Source: Phocoena phocoena | Taxonomy: Eukaryota; Chordata; Mammalia; Artiodactyla; Phocoenidae | Length of the DNA stretch: 64,000 nucleotides | Assembly: GCF_963924675.1 (NCBI RefSeq) | Contig: NC_089220.1 | Span: forward strand, 48,246,639-48,310,638 | Direction of reading: 5' to 3' | Part shown: positions 10,243 through 21,954 of the stretch, one piece after another | How positions within the stretch are numbered: the stretch's first letter is position 1 | Layout: each line of letters begins with the position of its first letter | The notes under the pieces: generated by a model | Database searches by the model: none | Seen by the model: only the letters and a program-made list of their open reading frames with translations | What the model was told of the DNA's origin: nothing | Position numbers and translations under genes: made by a program

Positions 10243-10880
10243 CAGTCAATTCTTATTATTCATGGCAGTGTGTTCTCAAAGTTGCCACAAACAATCAATG
10301 AGCAAACACTGAAGCATTGCATCCAGGGGAAATATAGGGTTAGGTTCCTGGGAGCCTCTGGTCACTAGTGTTCAATCGATCAACACATAACCTTGTTTTA
10401 TGTGTGTTTCTGTTTGTTAAGGTGCCTTATCTAATATACATTGTTGATTCATTAACATTGAACTCAGGGTCAACAACAGTACAATTCACGACTGAAGGAA
10501 GCTTATCTAACACATGTATTTTCTCCATAAGGCACATCACAGACTTCTTCCGCTTAGGAATGCCAGACAGCACGTCAGCACTATGCTTTGGGGAACATTT
10601 TAAATAGTATAATCACCACCAACAACAAAAAAGGGCACAATAATGTGAAAAACATGGCACTAAATAGACCATGAAAAGAACACTTTGTTTAAAGTATGAG
10701 AGCTGAAACAAAAAGGCAGAGCGCCGCTTTGGTTTGGCCTAAGCTGGGAACATATTATACACGCTGAGCAACTCAGATTTTTCCCTCCTCTGCTTATGTC
10801 TGTGAATGACTGTGAAAGTGCCGTTGAGTTTCGATTGGGGGGTTACCAATAAATTTTAGTAAGGAGGCCAATTCACAAAT
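10243..10880 (+). mobile_element. Fossil DNA transposon, probably non-autonomous
   Basis: The stretch begins CAGTCAATTCTTATTATTC and continues with AAGTTGCCACAAACAATC, GGTTAGGTTCCTGGGAGCC and CTTGTTTTATGTGTGTTTCTG. These phrases I associate with a dispersed mammalian DNA transposon (possibly Tigger-like), but I cannot give a firm family name. The 3' limit near the AATATGGAATTTGCAAATAG block is approximate. No transposase frame is visible. Confidence 0.45.
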
Positions 10881-11224
10881 ATGGAATTTGCAAATAGAGG
10901 AACAACTTCGTTCAGAGAAATATTCCTGCGTACCACGAAACTGCCTTTGAACACTCTTATTACACACCATCCTTTCGAATTTATCTGTCATGAATCTGTG
11001 AGGAGCAATATAAATTGCAAAGAGAAAACAACCTTCAGTTTTGAGAAAATTATCTGGGGTTAAACTTTAACGTGCTAAGAACGATCCGTAGTGATTTCTA
11101 CGTTAGCAATCTATCAGGAAGGTAAATGGTTCTTTAAAATTTCTTGTTCATTCATTAGCAAAGCAGCTTAATAAAAATTACATCCCAACAGCTTTCCATC
11201 TAGATGCTCTCCGCTGCCCCTCAA
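10881..11224. other. Unassigned stretch
   Basis: The first 30 bases may still be transposon end. No frame above 60 codons and no other recognised element. Confidence 0.4.
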
Positions 11225-11700
11225 ATTTTCATTCAATAGATGATGTTTTGTTTTTCAACATGGCTGCAGACAGAATATGCATATCAGTTAACATTTCTTC
11301 TAAACTTCTATATGTGATATTCACGTGTATCATTTCAAATGAGTGCACAATATTCCACTGAGCTGTCGGACGTTTTGATTGCTTCCGAGTTTTGCTATTT
11401 TAAACTGCTCTACAGTAAACACTTTTCAAGAAAAGTTTTCATTTCTTTAAAAACATTGTTTTCTGAGGATAGCTCCCTAAAATGGGTGAAGAAAGTGAGC
11501 ATCCCTGATTACTAGTAACTATAAATGAACTAATTCCTTTCAGAAAGTGGTGACAAGCTTTCCTGTTTCCCCAATGGTTCTTCCGTAGTGGTTTTATTCC
11601 TTTAATTTGCTAAATTAATTGCTGTGAAATTGTATCTCATGATTGTTTTAGTTTGTATTTACTTAATCACTGGTGAGGATGAAGAGCTTTTTCATATATG
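11225..11700 (-). mobile_element. Old L1/HAL1-type LINE fragment, antisense
   Basis: The plus strand carries the worn reverse complement of a LINE 3' region: GCACAATATTCCACTGAGC, TTTTGCTATTTTAAACTGC, CTACAGTAAACAC, GTATCTCATGATTGTTTTAG and GTGAGGATGAAGAGC. Divergence and small deletions are extensive. Confidence 0.55.
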
Positions 11701-11815
11701 GATACAGTTATTCATTTAGTCAATTAACATTTATCAAGTCCCTACCGGACACAAGGCTTATGTCAGATACTATCCCTGCCCTTGGGGAACCTCCCCTCTG
11801 CCTGTCTTTACTTTT
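11701..11815 (-). mobile_element. Possible L2/MIR-like fragment
   Basis: AACATTTATCAAGTCCCTACC followed by TGTCAGATACTATCCCTGCCC resembles the antisense motif of ancient mammalian repeats. Short and weak. Confidence 0.35.
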
Positions 11816-12245
11816 ATACAAAGTTCCTATTAAAATTCAGCCACCTGACTATTGGAGGTTGTGTCATCTTTTAAGCTTTGAATAAACACTTTACTTATTT
11901 AAATTCAGACAATAAATCTTTACCTATTATAATGCCAATATCCTCTCAATTAATTTTTTCCTTAGTTTTGATGGTTGAGTTGAATAATTTTAATTTTTAA
12001 ATAGCCAGAAATGAGTCATATTCAAAATATTTAACAACTGGCAAGATAAAATATTAATACATAACATAATAACTCAAAAATATTTAACCAAAACATATTT
12101 AACATTCCTTTTAGTTGCTGAATTAACTACATCCTAAGATATTCATAAATGATATGCTATAGAGAAAATGACTCACCAAAATATTCTAGAAATTTCCAAA
12201 TCAATTGACTTGTACAAATTGTGGTGGTGATCTTAAGTTGATGTA
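11816..12245. other. Unassigned AT-rich stretch
   Basis: Strongly AT-rich with several ATATTTAAC-type motifs. No repeat family or gene recognised. Confidence 0.4.
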
Positions 12246-12590
12246 GCTGTCACCTAGGTAAGTGATTCCCCTGTTCAAACCATAGAAGTACCACATCAAT
12301 GACTTCACCATGATATTGACAGTCACGCAACCTCTGGTATCTTTGTTGCAGCTGAACATACTGCAGGCCCTTCACAACAGGCATAGACCAGGATGCCAAT
12401 GCCTCCCAGAGGGCCTGTGCCAGCCCTGCCACCCTTGCAACTCTAGGCAGCCCTGGCCCAGAGGGAGGACACCATGCACACCTCCATTATTGCCTTCCAG
12501 ACCACTCAGTGGCTTCTGGAGCCACCAGCCTCTAGCTGGCACTCCTCCCAGGTCCATTACCACCTCCATGGCCACTGGTGGGTGACATCA
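12246..12590. other. GC-richer block of unknown origin
   Basis: A roughly 230-bp GC-rich segment (12360-12590) stands out from AT-rich flanks and is open in more than one frame (91 codons plus, 67 and 60 codons minus). I recognise no protein in any frame and see no poly-A, TSD or splice context. A processed-pseudogene fragment is possible but unproven. Confidence 0.25.
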
Positions 12591-14397
12591 TTACATACCT
12601 TATAATCTTAATCAAGAGATAATTTCTCTGTACTGATAGGAAAACACTGTAGTATATTAACACTCAATGCAGCTCTACCACAATGTACCAGCTGATGGTT
12701 AGCCCTGGCTACCCCATAAGAAATGTTTTACATGAAATTATTATTCAGAAATATAATTCCTGCAGATTTGACACCTGCTTAGATAACAGTTCCTAAACGT
12801 TCCCAAATACTCTAGACGGTCAACTTGGCAGGATGTGGGAACACACTGGAATCGTCCTTAAATGCTCCACATTTGAACTCTGCATGCACTGGCTGACTAT
12901 CTAACCCAAATGAACCAAACCCAAAGTCAGCTGACAAGAGCATTTAAATGCCAGGAGGTACATTTACACCATCACTTTTATTCAACTGTGAATACTGAGT
13001 TCCTCTTTCTGGCATTCAGACAACCGATAGGTCCAAATCTCTTTAAGGCCAAGTCCCTCTGGCTGGGAAGAACTTAGAACAGTGAAAGTTAAGTGACTGA
13101 GAAGTTTCTCTCTGTTCTCCCCTAGACGATCTCCACCCTCTTCCAGAGAACCTGGAAAGAAGGAAACAGGATTGCTCTCTGAGACTAAAACTATTAAGTC
13201 TGTTAAGAAAAATCTTCTAAAACTCAGCAATAAGGCAGCATGATTACTGTGTACCCTTCAGTGTCACACAAGAGCACTGTCTAACAAGCTCATCACCTTC
13301 ATCTGACACTGCAGGAGGACAGTTTTTTGACTCACTATTGATTAGGGCCTGACTCTGTAAAGCTAGACATTCACGTGTAGAAGCTTGATAAATTACAAAC
13401 GATTTTTTTTCTGGTAGACATGCAAATTAGTTGATTGAAAAAATAACCCCAAAGGTTATTTCTTTATTGCCCTATAGGACATTAACCAGTTTCATATATA
13501 ACTTGGTAACATTATTTCAGCATTCTTTCTCTCATTGACTATATTTACTTCTTTAATCAGTTTTTTCATTTGCTATTTCCTTTAATGAGTTAATTAAATC
13601 TTCGACATGTGATCACTATGTATTTGGATGAGACTCATGTTTTTAACTTTTTCAAAATTGACTTTGACAATCATAATTTAATGGGTTGCAGTGGAGATTT
13701 GCAAAGACATCATCAAAGAGACAGAATTACATACTTCCAGACAGATCTGACTAGATTGATGGCAGTGACTCAACTGAATTAATTTCATCAGCTGTCAGTT
13801 AGGAAGGGGAAATGGGTGGACCAGCAGTGGAAGCTTTGTAAGTAAATGTCCACCCATCTAAGCACTGCCCAAGGGAATGTGGGCCACCTGGCAGGTACAT
13901 CTCTATGTCTTCAGTAGGTAACCAGCCTGATGCCACTAACATACAAACAATATATCGAGCTCCCTTCTTTCCATTTTCAAGCTCACTGAGTAACCTATTA
14001 TAGGATGGTTCCTCAGGCAGGGAAATGACTCACTGGTCAGGCCAGCATGAGTAACCCAGCCAGACTGTAGTTTCATTTTTCACTGTAAATTAATAAATTG
14101 TCATTGGCATGTGGTTTCAGATTCCAGTTCTTTGTGGAACCTGACAGCGTGTATCTGTGTTGTGACTTCAATCAACTCTGGTTCGTCAACTAGATCGAGT
14201 TTCTAGGCCTGCAAGCTGTGGCCTACCCCAGACCACGTGATCCCACCAAGGGAAATGCCAGTTGGTCAGAACTCTGGTGACAGTGCTTCTCAAACTATCT
14301 GTGGTTCCGGAGACGTTTTTCGTTCATTTGTTTGTTTTTGATTTCCAGTCCCTGCGGACCAGTACTTTTATAAAATTTAATAAAAAAACATTACCAG
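12591..14397. other. Long stretch with no recognised repeat or gene
   Basis: About 1.8 kb of unremarkable AT-rich sequence. The longest frame (82 codons, minus, 12982-13230) has no recognisable features. Confidence 0.4.
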
Positions 14398-14643
14398 GAA
14401 GATGTAATTTTTAATTTTTCTTTTTTTTTTTTTGCAGTACGTGGGCCTCTCACTGTTGTGGCCTCTCCCGCTGCGGAGCACCGGCTCCGGACGCGCAGGC
14501 TCAGCGGCCATGGTTCACGGGCCTAGCTGCTCCGCGGCATGTGGGATCTTCCCGGACCGGGGCACGAACCCGTGTCCCCTGCATCGACAGGCGGACTCTC
14601 AACCACTGCGCCACCAGGGAAGCCCGAAGATGCAATTTTTAAA
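14398..14643 (-). mobile_element. Short-type CHR SINE, complete
   Basis: The SINE lies on the minus strand at 14416-14625, from the poly-A complement through GCAGTACGTGGGCCTCTC to CCAGGGAAGCCC. The TSD GAAGATG(T/C)AATTTTTAA occurs at 14398-14415 and 14626-14643 with one mismatch. It retains A- and B-box motifs on the transcribed strand. Confidence 0.95.
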
Positions 14644-14739
14644 AAGCCATAGAAAACGAAGGCCCAATTTTTAAAAAATCACTAGATTCAATAAAATCCA
14701 AATTACTCTTCAATATAAAAGTTCCTTTTAAAAGTAGAA

Positions 14740-14930
14740 AAGTTTCTCAATTTGTGTACTTATCTCAGGTCCAGGGATTTTACTTCATTTGGGAATTTGT
14801 TAGAAATGCAAATTCTTGGGCCTCATCCCAGATTTGCTGAAGCAAAAACTCTGGGGTGGTGCCCAGCCATCTGTGTTTTAACAAGACCTGAGGTGACTGT
14901 GATATCTGCTCATTTTTACGAGACTCACTC
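14740..14930 (+). mobile_element. MER5A-like hAT-Charlie element
   Basis: The core phrases of the MER5 non-autonomous DNA transposon are present: TTGTTAGAAATGCAAATTC, CTGAAGCAAAAACTCTGG, GGTGGTGCCCAGCCATCTG and TTTTAACAAGACCTGAGG. The terminal repeats are worn and no clear 8-bp TSD remains. Confidence 0.7.
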
Positions 14931-15086
14931 ACCTAGAATGAATACACATCAGAAATCACAAGCCTAAATGGCAAAGCAGCCAGGCAGGGACAAAAATGAA
15001 ATTTTGACAAGATGAGGATTATAAGGAAATGTAGAGTCTCTGGCAAACTGTAGCCCCGATGTCCCACACAGAAGCATTCAAATTCA

Positions 15087-15104
15087 GACACACAGACACA
15101 CAGA

Positions 15105-15139
<35 letters not shown>
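15087..15139. repeat. (CA)n microsatellite
   Basis: An imperfect start (CACACAGACACACAGAG) leads into an uninterrupted CA run to 15139. Reading the minus strand gives the artificial Val-Cys repeat open frame. Confidence 0.97.
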
Positions 15140-15140
<1 letters not shown>

Positions 15141-15564
15141 GCCCTGGTCAAACGAAACTTCTACTGGTAAGTGTCAGACCCCTGTCTATTACCTTTTCTA
15201 CATGTGGATTTATAGTAATCTCAGCCTTGATAAAATGATGAGTTGCTTTTTCCCAATAACTGTTTACACTCAGAGTATTCGATAGTAAATCCTACATATA
15301 TGAAGCCTTGTTCTTGAGGTCTTTTCTGTCACAATAATCTACGTTTCCATTTTTAATTCTATATCACACCATTTTGAATTGTGAGACATTATAATATGTT
15401 TTAAATCATCCTTGACTATTTTTCTTTGATAGTTTGAAAATTAATTCTCACCAATTAGTTTTAAAATAATTTTGTTATAGTCCATAAAGTGTTCTGTCAA
15501 CATTTCAACTGAAAGTGTTAAGTTAGTTAACTATTAGTTAACTATTAGTTCACCTGGTGATGGG
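15140..15564. other. Unassigned AT-rich stretch
   Basis: A short tandem of TTAACTATTAG units occurs at 15527-15551. Otherwise nothing recognised. Confidence 0.4.
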
Positions 15565-15745
15565 TTAGAAAAAAACAGGCTTTGGGTTCCCATCCCAGCT
15601 CTGCTGCTCTGTAACTCTGCGGCTTTAGGCAAGATACTGAGCCTTAGCCTATGAAACGGCAACAGCAATGCCTCCCTCAACGTCTGCTATAAGAAATTAA
15701 TGAAACAACATATGCAAATCGCCTGCCAATTTGCAGATGCTCCAG
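15565..15745 (+). mobile_element. MIR SINE
   Basis: MIR order is visible: GGGTTCCCATCCCAGCTCTGC (B-box region), CTCTGTAACTCTGCGGCTTTAGGC, then the CTGAGCCTTAGCCTATGAAACGG core and ATTAATGAAACAACATATGC. Confidence 0.65.
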
Positions 15746-16088
15746 AATGTCACTGCCTTTTCCCTTCTTCCTATTCTTAAATATGGTAGCCCCCTTCTCT
15801 TTCCTATCTGATTAACAGTTTTCTTTATTCCACAGAAGAAAGAAACAAAGAATAAACAAGCCTGGAAGTGACAGATTTCTCCCTTGGTATTGCCTGTCTA
15901 TGACCTAATTATTTTATACATAGTATTTTTACTACAAATATTTTTGGGTGAGTTGTACTATGGTGATAAAATATGACATATAAGTTCTAATTTTTTGTTC
16001 TTATTGAAAGTTTCTATGTGTTCAAGTAAACAATACATTTTTATAACTCCCCGTATATCTGAGAGAAAAAATATGTATTTTCCACTGC
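15746..16088. other. Unassigned stretch
   Basis: Pyrimidine-rich at 15760-15830, A/T-rich after 15900. No gene or repeat assigned. Confidence 0.4.
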
Positions 16089-17046
16089 CAACAAAAATAA
16101 AAATAGATAAATTGGATTACATCAAAATTTAAAACTTCTGTGCACCAAAGGACATGATCAACAGAGCAAACAGGCAACACCTAAAGTGGAAGAAGACATT
16201 TGCAAATCATATAAGGGGTTAATAGCCAGAATACATAAAGAACTCCTATAACTCAATAATAACTAACAACCCAACTAAGAAATGGGCAAATGACTTAATA
16301 TACCTTTCTCCAAAGAAGATATAGAAATGGTCAACAAGTACATGAAAGGATGCTCAGTGTCACTAATATTTGCTTTTGCTTGTGTACTTTTACTGAGAAT
16401 ATAAAATGGTATAGCCGCTGTGGAAAACAGTATGGCTGTTTCACAAAAAATTTAAAATAGATATACCATATGATCCAGCAATTCCACTTCTAAGTATATA
16501 CCCAAAAGAATTGAAAGTAGAGTCTTGAAGAGATATTTGTACACCCATGCTCATATCAGCCTTATTTACAATAGCCAAGAAGTAGAAGCAAACCAAGTGT
16601 CCGTCAGTATATGAATGGATAAACAAATTGTGGTACACGCACACACACACACAATGGAATATTATTCATACTTAAAAAGAAATTCTGACATGCTACAACA
16701 TGGATAAACTTTGAGGACATTATGCTAAGTGAAATAAGGCGGTCACAAAAAGACAAATACTGTATATAAATACTCTGTATATAAATTCTTATATGAGGTA
16801 CCTAGGATAGTCACTTTCCTAGAAAAGAAAGTAGAATGGGAGTTGCCAGGGGCTGGGGGCAGGGAGGCACGGAACATTACTGTTTAATGGGTACAGAGCT
16901 TCAGTTTTGCAAGATGAAAAGAGTTCTGGAGGTGGATGGTGGTGATGATTGCACAAAGAGAATGTGCTTAATATCACTGAACTGTACATTTAAAAATGGT
17001 TAAGATGGTAAATTTTATGTTATGTGTATTTTACCACAATTTCAAA
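16089..17046 (+). mobile_element. L1 3' end (C-terminal ORF2 remnant plus 3' UTR)
   Basis: It starts in the ORF2 C-terminal region (AAATTGGATTACATCAAAATT, CATTTGCAAATCATATAAGG, AAGAAATGGGCAAATGAC). A deletion after the TGTCACTAAT segment is followed by the GTGGAAAACAGTATGGCTG region, TATGATCCAGCAATTCC and the 3' UTR ending near ATTTTACCACAATTTC. A (CA)n tract lies at 16636-16653 within it. It is an older mammalian L1M-type copy with many stops. Confidence 0.85.
16636..16653. repeat. (CA)n microsatellite inside L1
   Basis: A CA run follows GTGGTACACG and precedes AATGGAATATTATTC, a fixed point in the L1 3' end. Compare 17877-17907. Confidence 0.9.
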
Positions 17047-17683
17047 ACAAGAAACCTCAAAAAAAACCCAAGATGTGTATTTTCCTTTCTCTACCCTTAA
17101 TTTTGTCATAAATCATAATAATTCTGCCTTACTGTTGGTACAATTCTTGCTTTAGTTCCATCTGAGGCCTGGGCTGAGCATGGCCCAAGCCCCAGGGAAG
17201 GGGCTGGTTCAGAGTCTGTGGGTTCAGCCAGAGAATGGCTGGACCTTGGCTGAGACAAGGCCAAGCAAGAGCTGATGGGAAGAAATGCGCTGGGAGAGGG
17301 AAAACAGTGAGTTTCCCCCAAAGAGCCTAGAAGCAAACTCTCATTTGTCAGCAAGGTGTCAGGGTCAGAACTATGCTACAAGACAGAGGAAAGTTTCATA
17401 AACAACCTAGTCCTTGAAGATCAATTCTAGAGTAGAGACAGGTTTCCAAAAAGCTGACAAGGCACTGACAGAGATGGAGATTTTATCACAGCTACCCTTC
17501 CTCCTCTTTCTTTTCCATCTTTCCTGACAGCTGCTGAAGAATCTTAAGGTCTTTCTTAATTAGTAGTCTGGACCACCCTACCTATTTTATTTTCACCAAA
17601 TCCTCATGAGATCGCAGCTAGAACCTAGAAGGCAGAGTTGACAATGTCTAAGTGCTGTAGTGGACTACAGAAGGTAGGAGGAG
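17047..17683. other. Unassigned stretch
   Basis: Moderate GC at 17150-17330, with an 82-codon minus-strand frame of unremarkable composition. Nothing recognised. Confidence 0.4.
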
Positions 17684-17873
17684 GGTCCTCAAAAAATTAA
17701 AAATAGAAGTATCATATGATCCAGCAATTCCACTTGTGGATATTTACCTGAAGGAAACAAAATACCAACTTGAAAAGATATCTGCACACCCATGGTCATA
17801 GCAGCACTACTTACAATAGCAAAGACGTGCAAACAACCTAAATGACCATCAGTGAAGAGATAAAGAAAATGTG

Positions 17874-17876
<3 letters not shown>

Positions 17877-17907
<31 letters not shown>
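17877..17907. repeat. (CA)n microsatellite inside L1
   Basis: An uninterrupted CA run sits after AAAATGTGATA and before AATGGAATATTACTC, the same point of the L1 3' end as the tract at 16636-16653. Confidence 0.95.
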
Positions 17908-18281
17908 GCACGTGTATACAATGGAATATTACTCAGCCATAAAGAAGAAGGAAACCTTGCTATTTACGCCATCATGAATGGACCCCAAGGGCATAAGTGA
18001 ACAAGTCAGACAGAGAAGATAAATACCATATGCTCTGGCTTATACGTGGAATCTTAAAACATAAAAAAACCCAAAACAACCCCCCCACCACCACCACCAA
18101 ATTCATAGATGGAACAGACTGGTGATTGCCAGAGGCAGTGGGGTGGGGGGACACTGTGTGAAATGAGTGAAAATGGTCAAAAGGTACAAACTTCCAGTTA
18201 TAGGATAAATAAGTCCTGGGGATGTAATGTATAGCATGGTGAATACAGTTAACAATACTGCATTGTGTATTGACGGTTTCT

Positions 18282-18640
18282 TTTTTTTATAAATAAACTG
18301 ATTAACTTATTTATTCATTCATTTTTGGCTGTGTTGGGTCTTTGCTGCTGAATGTGGGCTTTCTCTAGTTGCAGCGAGTGGGGGCTACTCTTCATTGCAG
18401 TGCGTGGGCTTCTTATTGTGGTGGCTTCTCTTGCTGTGGAGCATGGGCTCTAGGCGCGCGGGCTTCAGTAGTTGTGCCACGTGGGCACTGTAGTTGTGGC
18501 TCACGGGCTCTAGAGAGCAGGCTCAGTCGTTGTGGTGCACGGGCTTAGTTGCTCCACAGTATGTGGGATCCTCCTGGACCAGGGCTTGAAACCGTGTCCC
18601 CTGCATTGGCAGGCAGATTCCTGCGCCACCAGGGAAGTCC
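18282..18640 (-). mobile_element. Long-type CHR SINE nested in L1
   Basis: On the minus strand the element runs from GGACTTCCCTGGTGGCGCAG (18640) through tandem CAACTAC(T/A)G-type modules to an AAATAAATAAG-like tail. Degenerate TSDs (TATTGAC at 18269, TATTTGACATTGC at 18641) and its position inside the L1 show that it inserted after that L1. Confidence 0.9.
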
Positions 18641-19092
18641 TATTTGACATTGCTAAAGAGTAGATCTTAAAAGTTCTCATCCCAAGAAAAATAGATTTGT
18701 AACTGTGTGGTGATAGATGTAAACTAGACTTATCATGGTGACAATTTTGCAATATATACACATATTGAATCATTATGTTGTATGTTGTACACGCGAAACT
18801 AGTGTGTTATATATTAATTATATCTCAATTTAAATAAAAAGAAAAGAAAGCAAGGGACAGTGACTTGGCCCTAGCAACACTTGTCTGGGAAGTGCTTCCC
18901 TGTAGTGGCAGGGACTGCAAAGTTACAGAGCTGAAGGACTCTGCAATGAAACGAACATTTGTATTCAATGCACCTCCTACCATTTTTTGGTTGTTGTTAT
19001 TTTTAATTCATACAAAGAACTTTCCCTGGTCCTTTGTGGCTATTTTGTTTGTTTCATTGGGCTTTTGTTAGAGCTATTATTTTCACAGTTTT

Positions 19093-19222
19093 TTCTTTCT
19101 CTCTTTGTTTCTTGGCCATGCCACACAGCATATGGGATCTTAGTTTCCTGACCAGGGATTGAACCCATGTCCCCTGCAGTGGAAGCACAGAGTCCTAACC
19201 ACTGGACCACCAGGGTAGCCCC
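19093..19222 (-). mobile_element. Short tRNA-derived SINE of the GTGGTCCAGTGG head lineage
   Basis: On the minus strand it reads GGGGCTACCCTGGTGGTCCAG, then a GGGTTCAATCCCTGG B box and GATCCCATATGCTGTG, ending in GGCCAAGAAAC. The head differs from the abundant CHR copies (GGTGGCGCAG) and matches the copy at 26786. No clear TSD. Confidence 0.75.
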
Positions 19223-21003
19223 CTCTTTCTTTTTTTTAATGAGTGATCTTTTCAGCTTTGTTTTATGTTACTTTCTTGTATTTTTCACTTTTATTAAACA
19301 GGAATGAGGAAGTAAGGAAAGAACTCTGAGGACAATCCTTATTCCTGGCCAGGTCTGTGGTGTTCCTTCCTATACTTACCCCAACACACGTCTACATCAG
19401 ACCCAGAAAAACCTAAATGCAGGGCTCTTTCTACCCTTAAAATTGTTCATGCAAGTCATTCAAAAGAACCACTAAGAAAGAAAGAAATTCTCTGTCCTTT
19501 CCTGTATAATTTAAATATTTCACAATCATTTGTAAGCAATAATATTAGCCTCAAAGGTTGGAATGATACCACTCCAAATTTTTCAGAATATGAGATGTAT
19601 AAACGAGAATCTGTGGTCTCTAACATAGGTAACCACAGTTCAGAGACAATTCACTTGAGAAACCAGAGCCTTGGAGGGAAAATAAAATAAATGGAAAACA
19701 ATACCCTGAGAGCAAGAACCTTCTAGAGAACACTCAGAGTGTTAAATCCACAGTCAAAGGATTGAGCTCCTTTCATACTAACCTGCCTCCCAACAACCTC
19801 ATTTCAAGGCAGGACTTGGAAAAACTATTACTATTATGCAGATATTTCCCATGGTCTTCCTCTAAAACATTATTCCTTCAATACATTGTAGGACATGTGG
19901 CTGTTATAACCCTATGGGACCCTGGCCTCAAACCTGGCAGGGTCAAGGACATGTTCTGTCTACCTGGCCCCAGTCAGCTCCATCTAGCCTTTCACCAAAG
20001 GAGTTCCCTGCCCTCCCAAAATGAGATAAGATGAACAGGGCCCCAGACTATTTGGTAATCTCCTCAGGGAAATACAGACCCTATTACAGACTGGCTTATG
20101 TCCCTGGAAAGCAAATTTGATTACTGATTCCCCCACCCAATAAATTTTTCATCAAACTTCTCAATCCATCTCTCCTTCTTGAAGTGACCACTAGAGTTCT
20201 AATTCAATTGCAAACTTGTTTCCATCTGTATAGCCTGCTCAACTGATACCTCTCAATTCTAACATTATCCTTTTTACATCACAGCTTCATGCTCACAACT
20301 TTCCCTGGAGTTGTGAGTGACATAACCCTGCCACATCTATCCTCATTCTTGTGAGCTATAGGAGCCATCAGCTGCATGGCCTCAGGAAGTCTCTTTCCTC
20401 CCCAAGATGATCAAGCCAAGGAAACTTACACATTTCCTAACTGTAAGTGAATGAATGGTTTGACTCAACTATATCCACTCCAGATTAGGCCGGATGGTCC
20501 AACTCTACTCAGTGTTAGTAAACCAGGAGGTATACAACACTTACTCCCAAATTTCAAAAGGCCAAAGCTTTTCCCTGGCCCTGAGGGCTCCTGGAATATA
20601 CCCTATGATGTCAACCTTCACTCTTGGAAGTGAAGTTTTCCCCCAAGGAGAAAACTCACTCTAATATCACCACTTGTACATTTTATCATTATTCGCTTCT
20701 TCCTTTTGTTTCTAACGGTTTCCCCCTTTATCCATTTTGTTGTGATATTCTCAGATATTATTATTCTCCCTTTCCTTATAATTTGCTTAATTAATGTATC
20801 ATAGTCCTGACTTGTATTTTAATATATAACCTTTTGTTTTAACTACATCTGTTTTATGTGGCATAGTTAAATTTATATCTGTTATGATTGTTATATTTGG
20901 ACCATCAGCTATCATTCTTTATTTCATCTTATTTTTGCTATTTCTTATTTATGCTTAATACATGCCATTGGTATTAATTAAACACTGTATATATACTCCT
21001 TTT
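19223..21003. other. Long stretch with no recognised repeat or gene
   Basis: About 1.8 kb. The 19760-20640 part has somewhat higher GC and frames up to 90 codons (plus, 19762-20034) that match no protein I know. The right end is AT-rich. An old LTR-retroelement internal region is conceivable but I cannot show it. Confidence 0.35.
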
Positions 21004-21240
21004 TCCTTTCTTATTTTATTTTTTTTTTTTTTTGCGGTACGCGGGCCTCTCACTGTTGTGGTCTCTCCCACTGCGGAGCACAGGCCCCGGATGCGCAGGC
21101 CCAGCGGCCACGGCTCACGGGCCCAGCCGCTCCGCGGCATGTGGGATCCTCCCGGACCAGGGCACGAACCCGCGTCCCCTGCATCGGCAGGCGGACTCCC
21201 AACCACTGCACCACCAGGGAAGCCCTCTCCTTTCTTTTGA
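21004..21240 (-). mobile_element. Short-type CHR SINE, complete
   Basis: The SINE lies on the minus strand at about 21016-21225 (CCAGGGAAGCCC at the right end, TTTTGCGGTACGCGGGCC at the left). A pyrimidine-rich TSD, TCCTTTCTT, flanks it (from 21004 and from 21229). Confidence 0.93.
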
Positions 21241-21504
21241 AATATGTTCAGAAGAAAACATTGAGTAAAACTATTTTCACTTAAATCTGTACACCAACAC
21301 ACACACACAACCATGTTGACAATCATCAAATTCATTTTTCTGTTGTTTTCTAGTTATAGCCATGATAATAAACATCATATCCTTAGGCTTTTTCTTTTTT
21401 TATATGAGTAAAAAATATATATGAGTTATTGGCTTCAGCTCTTCCCTATCTTATCTAATTCTTAGTTTTTGGACTGTTATTCTGAAACTTCTACTTTTCT
21501 TGGG

Positions 21505-21715
21505 GGTTCAGAAAGACATGAATTCAAATTCTAACTCTACTACTTACCAAAGGGAGTTCCTTAACTTCTCTGAGACTGTATTTTCATCTGAAACCAGGGG
21601 ATCATACCATTAGGGTTTTTTGAAGATTAAATGAAACAATGTATAGTAAAGAACTTGATACACAGCAGTTGCTCCCTAAATATTAGTTCCCTTCCTCTCT
21701 TCCTTTTACACTTTA
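21505..21715 (+). mobile_element. MIR SINE
   Basis: MIR phrases in order: CATGAATTCAAATTCTAACTC, CTACTACTTACC, CCTTAACTTCTCTGAGACTG, TTTTCATCTGAAACC, GAAGATTAAATGAAACAATG and ACAGCAGTTGCTCCCTAAAT. Confidence 0.8.
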
Positions 21716-21926
21716 GATCACAATCCCATCCTGAAATGGGATGATATGGTCAGAAGCATTGATGCCTCCTAGTTGATGTTTTTAGTCTCCCATCTTGAGT
21801 TAAGGCAGCCACATTATGAAGAAGTTCTTGTTTTGGATCCAAACTGTCAGTGACAATTTGGGATTGGTGGGATATATGAAAATCTTTCTTTACGCTTTCC
21901 CAAATGAATGACATCTTGCCTGGATC

Positions 21927-21954
21927 TTTTTTTTTTTTTTTTTTTTTTAAAAAA
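21927..21954. repeat. Poly-T / poly-A junction
   Basis: About 22 T followed directly by 6 A. Probably a remnant of a retroposed poly-A tail. No SINE or LINE body is attached. Confidence 0.9.

Larger units (their letters stand above)
17684..18836 (+). mobile_element. L1 3' end, interrupted by a SINE
   Basis: The left part (17684-18268) begins at the ATCATATGATCCAGCAATTCC region and carries the L1 tail to GCATTGTGTATT. The right part (18641-18836) continues GACATTGCTAAAGAGTAGATC, AAAAGTTCTCATCCCAAG and TGAATCATTATGTTG, ending ATTAATTATATCTC. Removing the nested SINE restores continuous L1 3' UTR. It is heavily 5'-truncated and non-coding. Confidence 0.85.

Noticed and set aside
15087..15151. 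Val-Cys repeat peptide on the minus strand
   Set aside because: A translation of the (CA)n microsatellite.
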